Shown one piece after another: positions 47,046-57,243 of a stretch of 64,000 nucleotides of DNA. Source of the stretch: Erodium maritimum (Eukaryota > Streptophyta > Magnoliopsida > Geraniales > Geraniaceae); contig OY997590.1 in NCBI GenBank assembly GCA_963921825.1, positions 61,680,012 to 61,744,011 on the forward strand, written 5' to 3'. The notes under the pieces were generated by a model. That model was given only the letters and a program-made list of their open reading frames with translations, ran no database searches and had not been told where the DNA came from. Position 1 is the first letter of the stretch; each line of letters opens with the position of its first letter. The translations under genes were made by a program, and so were the position numbers.

Positions 47046-47092
47046 GTGATTGTGATTGTGATTGTGATTGTGATTGTGATTGTGATTGTGTT
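47046..47092. repeat. (TGTGAT)n microsatellite in the solo LTR
   Basis: Seven to eight consecutive TGTGAT units. Confidence 0.95.
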
Positions 47093-47239
47093 TGTGGTTA
47101 GCTGAGGTTGGGGGCCCGCTTCATGAAACGGGGGTCCACGAGCACACGCGTCTGCATGTTTAGACGGGGTAGGGGGCCCGCCCACCAATAAAGGGGTCCT
47201 GGCCGCGCGTGTGTGGTTTGGGGTTGTGAGCATACTTTG

Positions 47240-47370
47240 GCTGGCTTACGAGTTAGAGTCTCGGTAAGTTGCAAGCATTCTTTGGCTGGCTTACGAGTTA
47301 GAGTCTCGGTAAGTTGCAAGCATTTTCCGGCTGGCTTACGAGTTAGAGTCTCGGTAAGTTGCAAGCATTC
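47240..47370. repeat. 46-bp minisatellite in the solo LTR
   Basis: Block gctggcttacgagttagag.. repeats at about 47240, 47286 and 47332, with an isolated copy at 46580. Confidence 0.85.
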
Positions 47371-49593
47371 TTGGGTTGGCCTGACCGAGTTAGAGTCTCG
47401 GGAGGGCGTGAGCGTTCTTGGCAGCTGGTTTGCGATCCTTTGTGATCTTGTTTGGTGTGCGATCCTTTGTGATTTTGTTTGGTGTTGCGTAGTTTCTTTT
47501 GAGTCCTTGGAAGAGGTCGTGATCGTTGTGTCGGGTCTACTTTACGTGTCAGAGTGTTGAGTTGGTCAAGGAAGGTAACAGTGGGTGTGTGCTCCGTCAG
47601 AGTACTTGGGTTGGGGACAATGTTCCCCGGTGTTGACCTTGTTGTTGGTGTTACCGGCATTGTCTGCTAATTATGCCGTAGTCAGTCTGTTATCCGTGGT
47701 GGTGAGCGAACGCTCACCCCTAGCTGCTTTTCCTACAGGTAACGATCGCAGGTTGGACTAGGTGAGCTTCTGAATCTTGAAGAGCTAGGAGCGGGATTTC
47801 TGGGTTTATTTTGAGTCTAGCGACGGATACCTTACTTTGTCCACTTGTTGGGACGTGTTTTAAGTTGTAAATATTATTTTGTTGAACAAATGGTGTTTTT
47901 AAAGTGGTTTAATGAAAATGGTTTCAAAATGTTTTATTATTTTAAATGTTCGCGTCCCGAGTTCGGTTTACTGAAATTGGGGCGTGACAAATGAAAACCA
48001 AGAGACGATTAAAACCATGAAACAACTAACAAAGAATGGATTCACAAGAGAAAAATTCAGCACTATTTCTTACCAAAACAAGAACACCGGGTAACGAATG
48101 ATTGACTTGAGTCTCCAAGACGCCTACGTATCCACTTGGGAATCAAAGCCACGTAGTTATTCTCTTTGAGGACTCAAAAACACAAAAATGGAGGTGGGAG
48201 CTTGCCTTGGCCGAAATTGCAAGGGAGAGGAGGGAGAAGTTGTGTTTCCTATTCTTGTCTTGTGCTTTTTATGTTGAAAAAAGATGATTGAAACATAACA
48301 AACTCCATCAACTTGTCAAACTAAAAGCATGTGACAAGTATGGTGACAAGTAAGGTGTAAATAGGATAAAGTATGGCTAGATAAGATGGGGTTAAGTGGT
48401 GAATCACCAACACCTTAATCCTTGTCTTGCTTACTTAGTACTAATTAATCAAGACTTGATTAATTAGTTCCATGGGCCTTGGTTGCATGGGCCTTTCATG
48501 GGCCTCTTGAAACATGGTATGTGGCCAATTCCAACGAGGTCCCATGATTTGCTCATCGCCTTCAAGCCTTCCATACCGGAAATGTTCAACATTATCCGAC
48601 GCGATCAATCCCAAGACTCCAAGCCTTGTCTTGATCCGTAAAGTCCTATTCACTTACGGGCACATGACCCAAAACCCAGTTTTGGTCATGTCCTGAGACA
48701 ACTCCCTTTTGACTATTCTCCATAAATGTGTCAATGAGTTTCACCCTCCGGTGTGACCCTTAGGTTTATGCATGTCAATAGATCAACGTAAAATCATATT
48801 GTACTTGATCCTATTTAAGTGGCAACTAACGAGACTTTAGTATTTCCTGACACTGCATAACGAATCGATCCTGTCGATTCTAACCTTTTCGTCGTCCCTG
48901 CCATTATCCTTTTATCTCCGATATCCTGATTGAGTTAAGGCATAGAGCTGTCATCCTTATCATTCTCAATCACTGTTTCTTGATATGTGAGATGACTGAA
49001 TATATGATACCTAGTATCATGTGCATGACCATGCTATTCTTTCAGTCACTCTCGATCAAGCGGCCGAGAACCGATATCTTTCCCATACCGTAATATGAGG
49101 GATAAATCTCTTAGTCGTCTTTCGTGTCACTCATGCAGTCCGTCCCCAAGCCAATCCTGGCCGTTATGGAAGCCCTGTTACAGACAACGTTAGGCTTAAG
49201 TCAAATTCAGTTGTTTATTGTATATCGATCACAAAGACTCTTTGGTCTAAGGATACATGAAAAGCTACGACAATGAATATGTTCTTGACTTGATCTGTGG
49301 TACATATTCATGTCGGGTCGTCCAATATCATGTCCCACATGATATCTATGATCAGACTCCGGAATCCCATTCCAATGACTAACAGATGTTAAGCAATAAA
49401 GATCCATCTTTCATACTAGTCGCTTCTAGTGAAGCTTTGTTGACTAGGGACCCATTAAGTGTGATCTATCTCGATCTATGGTTCTATGCGCATGGTGGGC
49501 ATAGATCAAAATACACATCGATATATTACTCCAACACATAAGTAATATAAAGCCGCTTTAATTTTATTGCTAATTATGATATATATATATATA

Positions 49594-49956
49594 GGGTAGC
49601 TATCCAGTAAAAACCTTCCTTATTGTGCAAACTATGAACCAATCTAAGCCACAGGATGCGGTCAAGGTGACGTCAGCAGAGCGCGCGAGATGCTGACATG
49701 TGGCCGCTTCGCGCGCGCCTCTGCCCGCGCGCGTGAGCGTGTTGACCACGCGCGCGCACAGTGCTAATAGTTTGGGCGCAAAGTGCTAATAGTTTAGCAC
49801 AGTGCCAAACTATTAGCACTGTGCGCCCAAACTATTAGCACTATGCGCGCCACGTGTCAGCACTGTGCGCGTGCACCAGCAGCGCGCGCGCCCACGTGTC
49901 AGCACCTGGTGAGTTCGTATTTTGCACAATAAGGGGTGGTTTGTATCTGATACCAA

Positions 49957-49959
<3 letters not shown>
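49594..49959. mobile_element. TA-microsatellite-bounded foldback element (366 bp)
   Basis: Ends are imperfect inverted repeats of about 50 bp: GGGTAGCTATCCAGTAAAAACC..CTTATTGTGCAAA on the left against the complement of TTTGCACAATAAGG..TACCAACC on the right. The GC-rich interior is itself palindromic around 49800 (blocks of AGTGCTAATAGTTTGGGCGC and their complement), so nearly the whole element could fold on itself. Flanks are (TA)n on both sides, as described for the rice Micron family; a TSD cannot be told apart from the microsatellite. Confidence 0.7.

Positions 49960-50044
<85 letters not shown>
49960..50044. repeat. (TA)n(GA)n microsatellite
   Basis: About 63 bp of TA followed by about 21 bp of GA; it separates the two TA-bounded elements. 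Confidence 0.98.
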
Positions 50045-50045
<1 letters not shown>

Positions 50046-52112
50046 ATCAAATAGAAACCACTGCTTAACGTAAAAACTGTGTGAACCAATCCAAGCCATT
50101 CATTTTAAGAATGGATGGATGAGATGCAATTGAGTGGTTGACTTGTTGACTGCAAAAAAACAACACTTTTTAGTAAGGGGTAAGGGCTTTTTAGTAAAAC
50201 CATCATATTTTTTTTTTTACCAATTCACTAATTTAATTTTTCCCGCTTCGTTTGAACTCCGATTGGCTTCAAACTTGCGCCATTAGTTTTGTTTTTTCAA
50301 GGGCTTTCTATCAAGATCAGTCATGAATATATTATGAAGCACGAATTTTTTTTATTTTCGGGGTTGATTTAAAAAAAAAAGTTAAGTCTGGGTAATTTTT
50401 ATCAACACTATACACTGGGTTTATCAACACTATACACTGGATTTATCAACACTATACACTGGATTTATCACCTCATTTTCCAAAATCGAACATGATTTTT
50501 ATCACATCATCACATGTTTTTTAGTTTTATCAACACTAAACACTATGTTTATCATTCAATTACATGTGTTTTTATCATCCAATCACATGTTTTTTTTATC
50601 AACACTAAACTCTAGGTCATCACCCTTATTTCGGGGCTGATTTTTAAAAAAAATTTAAGTCTGGGTAATTTTTATCAACACTATACACTGGGTTTATCAA
50701 CACTATACACTGGGTTTATCAACACTGAACACTAGTTTTATCACCTCATTTTCCAAAATCGAACATGATTTTTATCACATCATCACATGTTTTTTATGAA
50801 CACTAAGCACTAGTTTTATCAACACCAAACACTATGTTTATCATTAAATTACATGTGTTTTTATCATCCCATCACATGTTTTTTTTATCAACACTAAACG
50901 TTAGGTTATCACCCTTATTTCAGGGCTGGTTTTAAAAAACGTTAAGTCTGGGTAATTTTTATCAACACTATACACTGAGTTTATCAACACTATACACTGG
51001 GTTTATCAACATTGAACACTAGTTTTATCACCTCATTTTTCAAAATCGAACATGATTTTTATCACATCATCACATGTTTTTTATGAACACTAAGCACTAG
51101 TTTTATCAACACTAAACACTATGTTTATCATTCAATTACATGTATTTTTATCATCCCATCACATGTTTTTTTATCAACACTAAACTTTAGGTCATCACCA
51201 TTATTTCGGGGCTGATTTTTAAAAAAAATTTAAGTCTGGGTAATTTTTATCAACACTATACACTGGGTTTATCAACACTATACACTGAGTTTATCAACAC
51301 TGAACACTAGTTTTATTACCTCATTTTCCAAAATCGAACATGATTTTTATGAACACTAAGCACTAGTTTTATCAACACCAAACACTATGTTTATCATTAA
51401 ATTACATGTGTTTTTATCATCCCATCTCATGTTTTTTTATCAACACTAAACTCTAGGTTATCACCCTTATTTCGGGGCTGGTTTTAAAAAACGTTAAGTC
51501 TGGGTAATTTTTATCAACACTATACACTGGGTTTATCAACACTATACACTGGATTTATCAACACTGAACACTAGTTTTATCACCTCATTTTCCAAAATCG
51601 AACATGATTTTTATCACATCATCACATGTTTTTTATGAACACTAAGCACTAGTTTTATCAACACTAAACACTATTTAGCACTAGTTTGATACCCCGATAT
51701 AAAAAAAATTATTAGTGAAGATTTATCAACACTAAACATTGTTTTTATCACCCCAATATAAATTTTTATTTTCGTCCTTCAAAATATATTCATGACTGAT
51801 CTTGATTTAAAGCCCTTGGAAAAAGAAAAATATTGGCGCAAGTTTGAAGCTAATCGGAGTTGAAACGAAGCGGGAATGATTAAATTAATGAATTGTTGAA
51901 CAAAAAAATGGACACTTGTCCACATGAGACCATGCTATTACGATTATGCCCTTACTTTTGTGAGAAAGTAAGAAAGTGGCGTGAGTTTTTGTTGAACTGG
52001 GGTGATGATGTGGCATTATGGTGAATGTTGGATCTAAAGGGTGTGTGGCTAGGATTGGTTCACACAGTTTTTAGGATAAGAGGGGTTTCTATTAGATTTC
52101 TCCTCTCTCTCT
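50024..52112. mobile_element. TA-microsatellite-bounded element with about 300-bp inverted arms and a tandem-repeat core
   Basis: The left arm (about 50045-50350) and the right arm (about 51770-52100) are imperfect reverse complements. Matching blocks include AATAGAAACC, AAAACTGTGTGAACCAATCC, CCCGCTTCGTTT.AACTCCG and AAGGGCTTT..ATCAAGATCAGTC. The core 50361-51720 is a tandem array. Outer flanks are (GA)/(TA) and (CT)/(TA) microsatellites. No coding capacity. It inserted in the duplicated copia-gag segment together with the 49594-49959 element. Confidence 0.7.
50361..51720. repeat. Tandem array, about 265-290 bp unit, nearly five copies, dimeric order
   Basis: Units start at about 50361, 50634, 50923, 51209 and 51474 with 'gggctgrttttwaaaaa..taagtctggg'. 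Units 2 and 4 share GCTGATTTTTAAAAAAAATT, and units 3 and 5 share GCTGGTTTTAAAAAACG, an alternating A/B pattern. Inside each unit a 22-bp subrepeat (ttatcaacactatacactgg) is repeated two or three times. Confidence 0.85.
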
Positions 52113-52172
52113 ATATATATATATATATATTTGGACATTTATGATTGAACTACGGGCACTAAGACTAACATT

Positions 52173-52376
52173 CTAGTGAAGCTTTGTTGACTAAGGACCC
52201 GCGAGTACGGTCTATCTCGATTTATGGTTATATTCGCATATAGTAGGCATAGATCAGAATACACATCGATATATTACTCCAACACATACGTAATATAAAG
52301 TTGCTTTAATTTTATTTCTAACGATGATATTCACATTTCGACATTTACGATTAGACTACGGGCACTAAGACTAACC
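52173..52376. repeat. Tandem duplication crossing the element D / copia junction
   Basis: The segment [first 112 bp of LTR D + CATAC + about 87 bp of copia gag] is present here. A second time it is at 49426-49580 continued at about 52130-52172, split by the two TA-bounded elements. The two copies differ by roughly 10-15%. Confidence 0.75.
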
Positions 52377-53224
52377 GCTACGACCAAAACTACTAAAGCT
52401 ACCACGGTCGGAGTTGCGTCCTCTTCCCCTAAACCTGACTCTTCCATAGGTATTACTATTTGTGAATGAATTTGTGTGAAATTGGTTTGGGTAGTTTTGA
52501 GCATAAAGGACAAAAATTGAGTCATGAACTTGGGAGTGTTTGTATTATGCGAGCAACAATATGGATCAAGCAAAAAGTAATATAGGGAAATAATTTTGAT
52601 GCTGAATTGCCTCCACTATGTTTTTGTATGACTCATACAACCCTTTCAAGGCCTGCAAGACTTTCTCTTGGTCGACGATCGGCTAATCAACGTCAACAAG
52701 AAAATACGACATAATTTTCAGCTTATAACATTATTATGAAATTGATAGAGATCCTTTGCGAAAGGAATGAAGTTTCTGGTGCAATTGAAATGCTCTGGCC
52801 ATCTTATTGTTCCGAAACAGAGATTTTATGGAGTTCCACATTTCAAAGGCAATGACATCCGGTTTGAAAACGTTTGAGAGTAAATTATGGTGCACAATGC
52901 GTACAGTCAAGTGACGACAAGAGCAACAAGGCGTAACCATAGCAAATCTGGGGAGGGTGGAAGCACATCAGTGATATAAGTGAAGGTTTGATGACTTGCA
53001 CATAATTTAAGAAACGTCTTTCGTTACTGCTTGAAATAGATATCATTAAGAGTAAGTTTGAAAGGAACGCAATTATTGGCTTTTGTAACAGAATAAGTTG
53101 GAAAGAAAAAGAAAAGGTACCCTTTGAGGTAGATTGGCAAATGAAGGTTGGTGTGGCAGTGACTGGAGCACAAGATGGAGGACACATAAACGAAAATGAC
53201 AGAAAGAGGAAGTGGCGTTGGTAA
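52290..53224 (-). pseudogene. copia X2 gag, N-terminal and middle part, degenerate
   Basis: UBN2-type gag similarity to copia X1: NVFKPDVIAFEMWNSIKSLFRNNKMARAFQL (about 52865-52780), then the Gly/Arg-rich stretch near 52440 and a decayed zinc-knuckle region ending YHR near 52320. Several stops and frame changes. Continues at 43100 beyond element D. Confidence 0.75.
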
Positions 53225-53236
53225 TCTTTGATACCA
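53225..53236 (-). other. Primer-binding site of copia X2
   Basis: On the - strand TGGTATCAAAGA, one mismatch to the iMet site TGGTATCAGAGC in its first ten bases, directly after the LTR end ..AATTTTCA. Confidence 0.8.
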
Positions 53237-53323
53237 TGAAAATTGAGAATTTTCCCTTAAGGTTTATTGATTATAACTGGTAATATACAAATAGTACAAT
53301 TTGTAGAGATACAATCTAGGGTT
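53237..53323 (-). repeat. 5' LTR of copia X2, inner end only
   Basis: About 85 bp match the inner end of the 3' LTR at 36351-36415 (TTTATTGAT.ATAACTGGTA.., TAGAGA.ACA.TCT). Homology ends near 53323; the rest has been lost or replaced. Confidence 0.65.
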
Positions 53324-54020
53324 AAATATTGAAACTTACTCTTAAGTATTGGTCACGAGCACTACACTACCCATGGTTGCAAAATCACATGTCATACATA
53401 AAGTATTGGTCACGCGATTCTGTTAGTGAAAATGGACGGAATATTCTATTCTGTTAGCCATGAGACAGTTAGTTGAGAGTAAAATGACGATTTTGACCTT
53501 ACTCATATCAACCTTATGACTTTAATAGCGGAAATTACCATTTTACCCTTATTTTATAGTAACCTTATTTATTATAAAATCGCGCCGCTTCAATCCCCAT
53601 ATTGTACACCGACTATCATAGGCTTAGCAGCATCATGAGGTTGAGCTTTAAACCAACTCCGGCTAAACAACCATCAATGCAACCTCGTACTTCCTATTGG
53701 TGTTAATTTGTGAAGTGTGATATGAAATAAACTTGGGTATTACTTAGTGTTATTAGTTTAAAATTGAGTGGATATGTACATATAAAGATTGCCTGCAACT
53801 GTTGGAGAAGACGGAGAGAGTGTAAACTAAATTGTGACCTAGTATACCATTGAGCTATTATCGGTGAGTTAAGTCATAGAAGAAGTTGAGTTCGGGTGCA
53901 AAGTCAAGATTGTAACTTCATGTTTTTTTAGATCACCCCTCAAATTTGATACAATGATGAGCCAAAATTGAGTTTGAATAAAAAAAGAAACGTACACGCA
54001 TTGGATCCTGAAACTAAACT
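53324..54020. other. Unassigned spacer between copia X2 and LINE2
   Basis: No coding or TE domain seen. Short direct repeats (agtattggtcacg at about 53335 and 53403; attctgttag at about 53416 and 53450) suggest a decayed repeat. Confidence 0.4.
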
Positions 54021-54039
54021 TGATTCTTGAACTTGGCTT
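54021..54039. repeat. Left TSD copy of LINE2
   Basis: TGATTCTTGAACTTGGCTT, identical to 57225-57243 (the final TT overlap the A-tail run). Confidence 0.92.
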
Positions 54040-57000
54040 TTTTTTTATCAGCAAAGGTATTATTAAAGGACCAATTCTTTGAAATAAAGAAAAGGCCAAG
54101 AGCAGAACTCTCAAGTACAACCAACAAAATACAACAAAAAAGAACACCACCATCAACCTAAACAAGAGGGAGCTTTCAACCCAAGCAACCTAGAGAACAA
54201 CCAACAAAAACTCACTGAACCACTCAAGACTCAAGCCACTCAAAACCAGCAAAAACAACAAACTAGAGAAGAAACAGTAGAAACTTGCTCCCCAAGAAAC
54301 CAACAAACCAACGAAAGAGCCCAAACTGAACCCCAAACCTCAACCGAACAACACCAAGAAAAATCTGCACCACTAAACAAGACAAAAGTCTATAAGAAAC
54401 CCACTGCAGCAACATCAAACAACCAAGACATCCCAAGAGATACCAAAAAATGCAGGCCTGCCAAACCTCAAACCAGCCACCAATCACAACCTCAATCGAC
54501 AAAAGTACCCAACCTTACTAGCAAGTCTGAGGCAACAAGCTTGAAACCCGAGATTATAAAATCTCCAAAAAGAAACGACCACAACAGATGACAATGAGCC
54601 ACAACTAACTCTCGAGAAGACTAGGAGAAGAAGGCTAAAACTGATTAAGCAAAGGGGTTCTAGTCTGAGATTTAATCTCATCAAGACAATCTTCCTCTTC
54701 CTCTAAATCCAGGAAATCGTCCCCAGAATCAGCATCAAAGATGACCTTTTGATTAATTTCTGCCTCTAAATTATCAAATTGATCTATAACCAACTCATCA
54801 ACAACAAAAGCCTTAAGCCCTATAGCTTTATAATAGTCCCAAGGGTTCATGAACCCTTCAGAAGCCACACTTTTGCTCTTGCTCTTCTTCTTGTCTGAGA
54901 GTTGCAGTAGAGGAACCTCTTTTCCTTTCTTTGATCTAGTGTCGTAAACATAAGAAACTTGAGTCTTCTTTGATTTCCTTTTGTAGCTAGCTTTTTTTGG
55001 TAAGCAGGGAGTGCTTTGGAAACTGTCAGTAAGACCAACACTGAGAGGACTGAAATTTCCTTCTAAAAAAAGAACCTGACTAGTAATAGGTTTCAGTTGA
55101 CCCTCCTCCTTCTCCATCCCCAAATCTTCTGAGTTGAGTAAAGGCCGAGAAGTGGCATGTGGCTGGGTAATAATGGGAGAGCGTTCCTCGGTCTCTCCTG
55201 AAGGTACTAAAAGTGTATGAGCTTCTGAATCAACTGCATGTTGTTGAGGTTTTGGCGCCTCCTTAATATTACCCTCCAACTCCTTATAAATCTCTTGTGC
55301 ATTTTGCCTCTCCACAACTTCATTTGTGGAAAACTCCCTGACTTCTGAATTCTCCTTTAAATTCCCCACATCAACTGTAACAGTCCCTAAAACAATTGGC
55401 ATGTCCTCTTTTTCTTCTCCATTAGCTTCTCTGACCGATGAAGGAGTTGTGAAATGACTAGAGAATGAGTCTAGAGATGGACTAGGAGATGGGAGTGGTG
55501 TAGAACCAGGAGATTCACGCCAGGTAGGGAGAAGATTCGGATTTGTGCTAGTAACCCAAACTTCAAAAACCTCAGCACCTAAAGTAATCTTCACCTTCTT
55601 ATTGACCGGGTTGAAAATATGAATATGAATCAATAAATATGCTGCTTCTAGATCCCAGGTGTTCAAAGATTGGGGGTGAGAATAAACATAAGAACCAAAA
55701 TCCTCAACCGCCACTGCCATTGTCTCCTCACACCAACCTTGCAAGGGAATTCCTTCAATGGATACCCAAGCAAATCTCCCTCCTTTTTGACAAAGCAAAT
55801 TTTTATCTGGGATCACAAACATCCACTCCTGAAGCCATTTTGCATTCTCAACCAACATTAGCTTGTCAAATCCTTGTCTGGACAAGTAAGAAGCAGGCAC
55901 CTATTTGACTTGAACTTCAGAGACCCCTTGTTGCGCTATCTCTCTCATTATAGCATGCGCGGATAAATTTCTATGTGAAAAAGCCAGATGCGATCTACTC
56001 AAGAGTTGTTGTTGCTCCACAACTACTGAACCTCTCGGTAGTGGCTCTGGTGATCTTTCAGCCTTAAAAATGTTGGAAGCTTTCCCATATTGTTCATCTT
56101 TTCCTTTTATTCTCCACTCTAACTGAGAAAGCGAAGTCTGGTCTTGGAATCTTACCGTCTTCTTCCTCCAAGCTTTTACCACCAGTAGTTATACCCACAT
56201 ATAAGCCATCCGTTATAAAAATTGATTGCTCTAGATAGACCTTCCTCCAAGCAAAATTTAATGAACGCAAACCACCTTCCCTTGAGGTTAGGTCTGGTTG
56301 GAGCTTCAACCGACATGATTTGACCTGCTTCTCTAAATTGTTCCTCTAACCATAAACAAGAGGAATTTGGTGGCACATTACTGATGAAAATCCAATTCTC
56401 AGGAAGCCCTTCTGAAACTTCTGACCACCCTCTATCCCCCTCAAAATTTGTGGGAGCAGCAACCCTTCTTCTTCAACTTCTTTTCTGATGAGGATCAATC
56501 AAAACTTCCACCGAGCGTTCTTGCCTTTTCCTTTGCGAAAGTGAAGGCCCTTTAGTAGTAGAAGGCTCTGCCAAATGTTGCGATGATGATGCTGGCCCAG
56601 TGTGACGAGTTGCTCTGAACTCAAAACCCGGAGGTGGCCCAGTACTAGTTGAACTCAGGCTCCCATGTTGGCTTGCCGTGGACTTTGAAGGAAAAAAGTA
56701 GCTTACTGATGAAAAGAACCTCCAAGACCTGATATTATAATCCGCTAGATTGATTGCTTAAGCCGAAATTACTGAAGAAATCAATCGCCAAAGTCTCTCT
56801 TCTTCAGAAACCCAAAGGCACTCGGATGCCCTCAAAACCCCAAAAACCCAGAACAACAGGTGTGAGAAGGTTCAAAATTTTCCTTCAAATCTTGCCTTTT
56901 CTCGACAACCAAACACAAAACCAGTGAAACCGAAGTGAACTTACCTGTAAATTAATGCAAGTACCAGAAGCCAGACCCCATCAAGAATGATCTTGAAACG

Positions 57001-57224
57001 GCCGGAAGCCTTTGCATCGCTTACCTGTTCACTTGTTGAGCCGGAGAACTGTTAACAGAGGCAAGGAACCATCATTCCTACTGCACGGCCCGTCCATTAA
57101 CAACCGGAATGGAACCAGTACACGACGAGGAGTAAGCAAACGAACCCTAGAAATCGCTCCAAAAAGGGGCGAGTGTGGCGCGTTCCCCAGTTTAGCATAA
57201 CTTTTCTATTCAAAGGTTTATTAC
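54040..57224 (-). mobile_element. ORF1-only LINE (LINE2), complete insertion with 19-bp TSD
   Basis: On the - strand: 5' UTR (57224 to about 56720), ORF1 (about 56710-54635), about 600-bp T/G-rich 3' UTR, and the TTTGCTGAT-A(n) tail at 54040. Both ends are present and bounded by a perfect 19-bp TSD, yet no endonuclease or RT sequence exists between ORF1 and the tail. ORF1 is clearly related to that of LINE1, where ORF2 follows ORF1 after about 60 bp. Length is about 3.2 kb against about 7 kb for LINE1. Confidence 0.88.
54635..56710 (-). pseudogene. LINE2 ORF1 with RRM-like domain, frameshifted
   Basis: The N-terminus reads through SSTSTGPPPGFEF (about 56640). The RRM-like region follows: WIFISNVPPNSSCLWLEEQFREAGQIMSVEAP and KGRWFAFIKF (RNP1, about 56275), with a frameshift near 56215. 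Next are KAWRKK, the HLAFSHRNLSAHAIMREIAQQG block, a stop near 55900, and from there 421 open codons with GIPLQGWCEETMAVAVEDFG. A long acidic Ser/Glu-rich linker, KRKSKKTQVSYVYDTRSKKGK, and WDYYKAIGLKAFVVDELVIDQFDNLEAEINQ follow. It matches LINE1 ORF1 end to end, including the piece LINE1 lost to element C. Two defects only, so fairly young. Confidence 0.88.
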
Positions 57225-57243
57225 TGATTCTTGAACTTGGCTT
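57225..57243. repeat. Right TSD copy of LINE2
   Basis: TGATTCTTGAACTTGGCTT, identical to 54021-54039. Confidence 0.92.

Larger units (their letters stand above)
44611..47989 (+). mobile_element. Solo LTR of a Tekay-like gypsy element (3379 bp, AATGA TSD)
   Basis: Perfect 5-bp TSD AATGA at 44606-44610 and 47990-47994. It starts TGTAATAACCACTCCCGG and ends TTGGGGCGTGACA; the last 13 bases match the LTR end of element B. No internal region, primer site or second LTR, so it is a product of LTR-LTR recombination. It contains three tandem repeat tracts. Confidence 0.92.
44591..49536 (-). repeat. 5' LTR of element D, split by a solo LTR
   Basis: The LTR consists of 44591-44610 plus 47995-49536 (about 1562 bp without the insertion). 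On the - strand it begins TGTTGGAGTAATATA at 49536 and is followed by CATAA, one base different from the TSD. Confidence 0.8.
43106..52284 (-). mobile_element. LTR element D (TG..GA LTRs), internal region deleted, in copia X2 gag
   Basis: It is bounded by the 5-bp TSD CATAC (43101-43105 and 52285-52289). Two copies of an about 1.56-kb non-coding LTR lie in the same orientation: 43106-44554 (lacking its first about 112 bp) and 44591-49536 (interrupted by a solo LTR). They are separated by only 36 bp of internal sequence. On the - strand the LTR starts TGTTGGAGTAATATA and ends GCTGCGA/GTTGCGA, i.e. TG..GA, not TG..CA. A partial third LTR start is at 52173-52284 from a local tandem duplication. 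No coding region remains, so class is inferred (non-TGCA ends are mostly reported for copia). Confidence 0.7.
36351..53323 (-). mobile_element. Ty1/copia retrotransposon X2, exploded by nested insertions
   Basis: On the - strand, from right to left: partial 5' LTR (53323-53237), primer site, gag (53224-52290 and 43100-42780), protease/GAG-pre-integrase/integrase (42780-41587), LINE insertion, RNase H end (39577-39348), polypurine tract, 3' LTR (38707-36351). Joining the pieces across each insertion restores consistent order and, at the element D insertion, a continuous gag frame. The inner ends of the two LTRs (36351 on and 53237 on) are recognisably homologous. RT is missing. Confidence 0.8.

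Noticed and set aside
46757-47370. CRISPR-like regular repeats
   Set aside because: These are contiguous minisatellites inside a plant solo LTR, without unique spacers, and the genome is eukaryotic.
49841-50099. Small proteins with long YIYIYI runs
   Set aside because: Translation of the (TA)n microsatellite.
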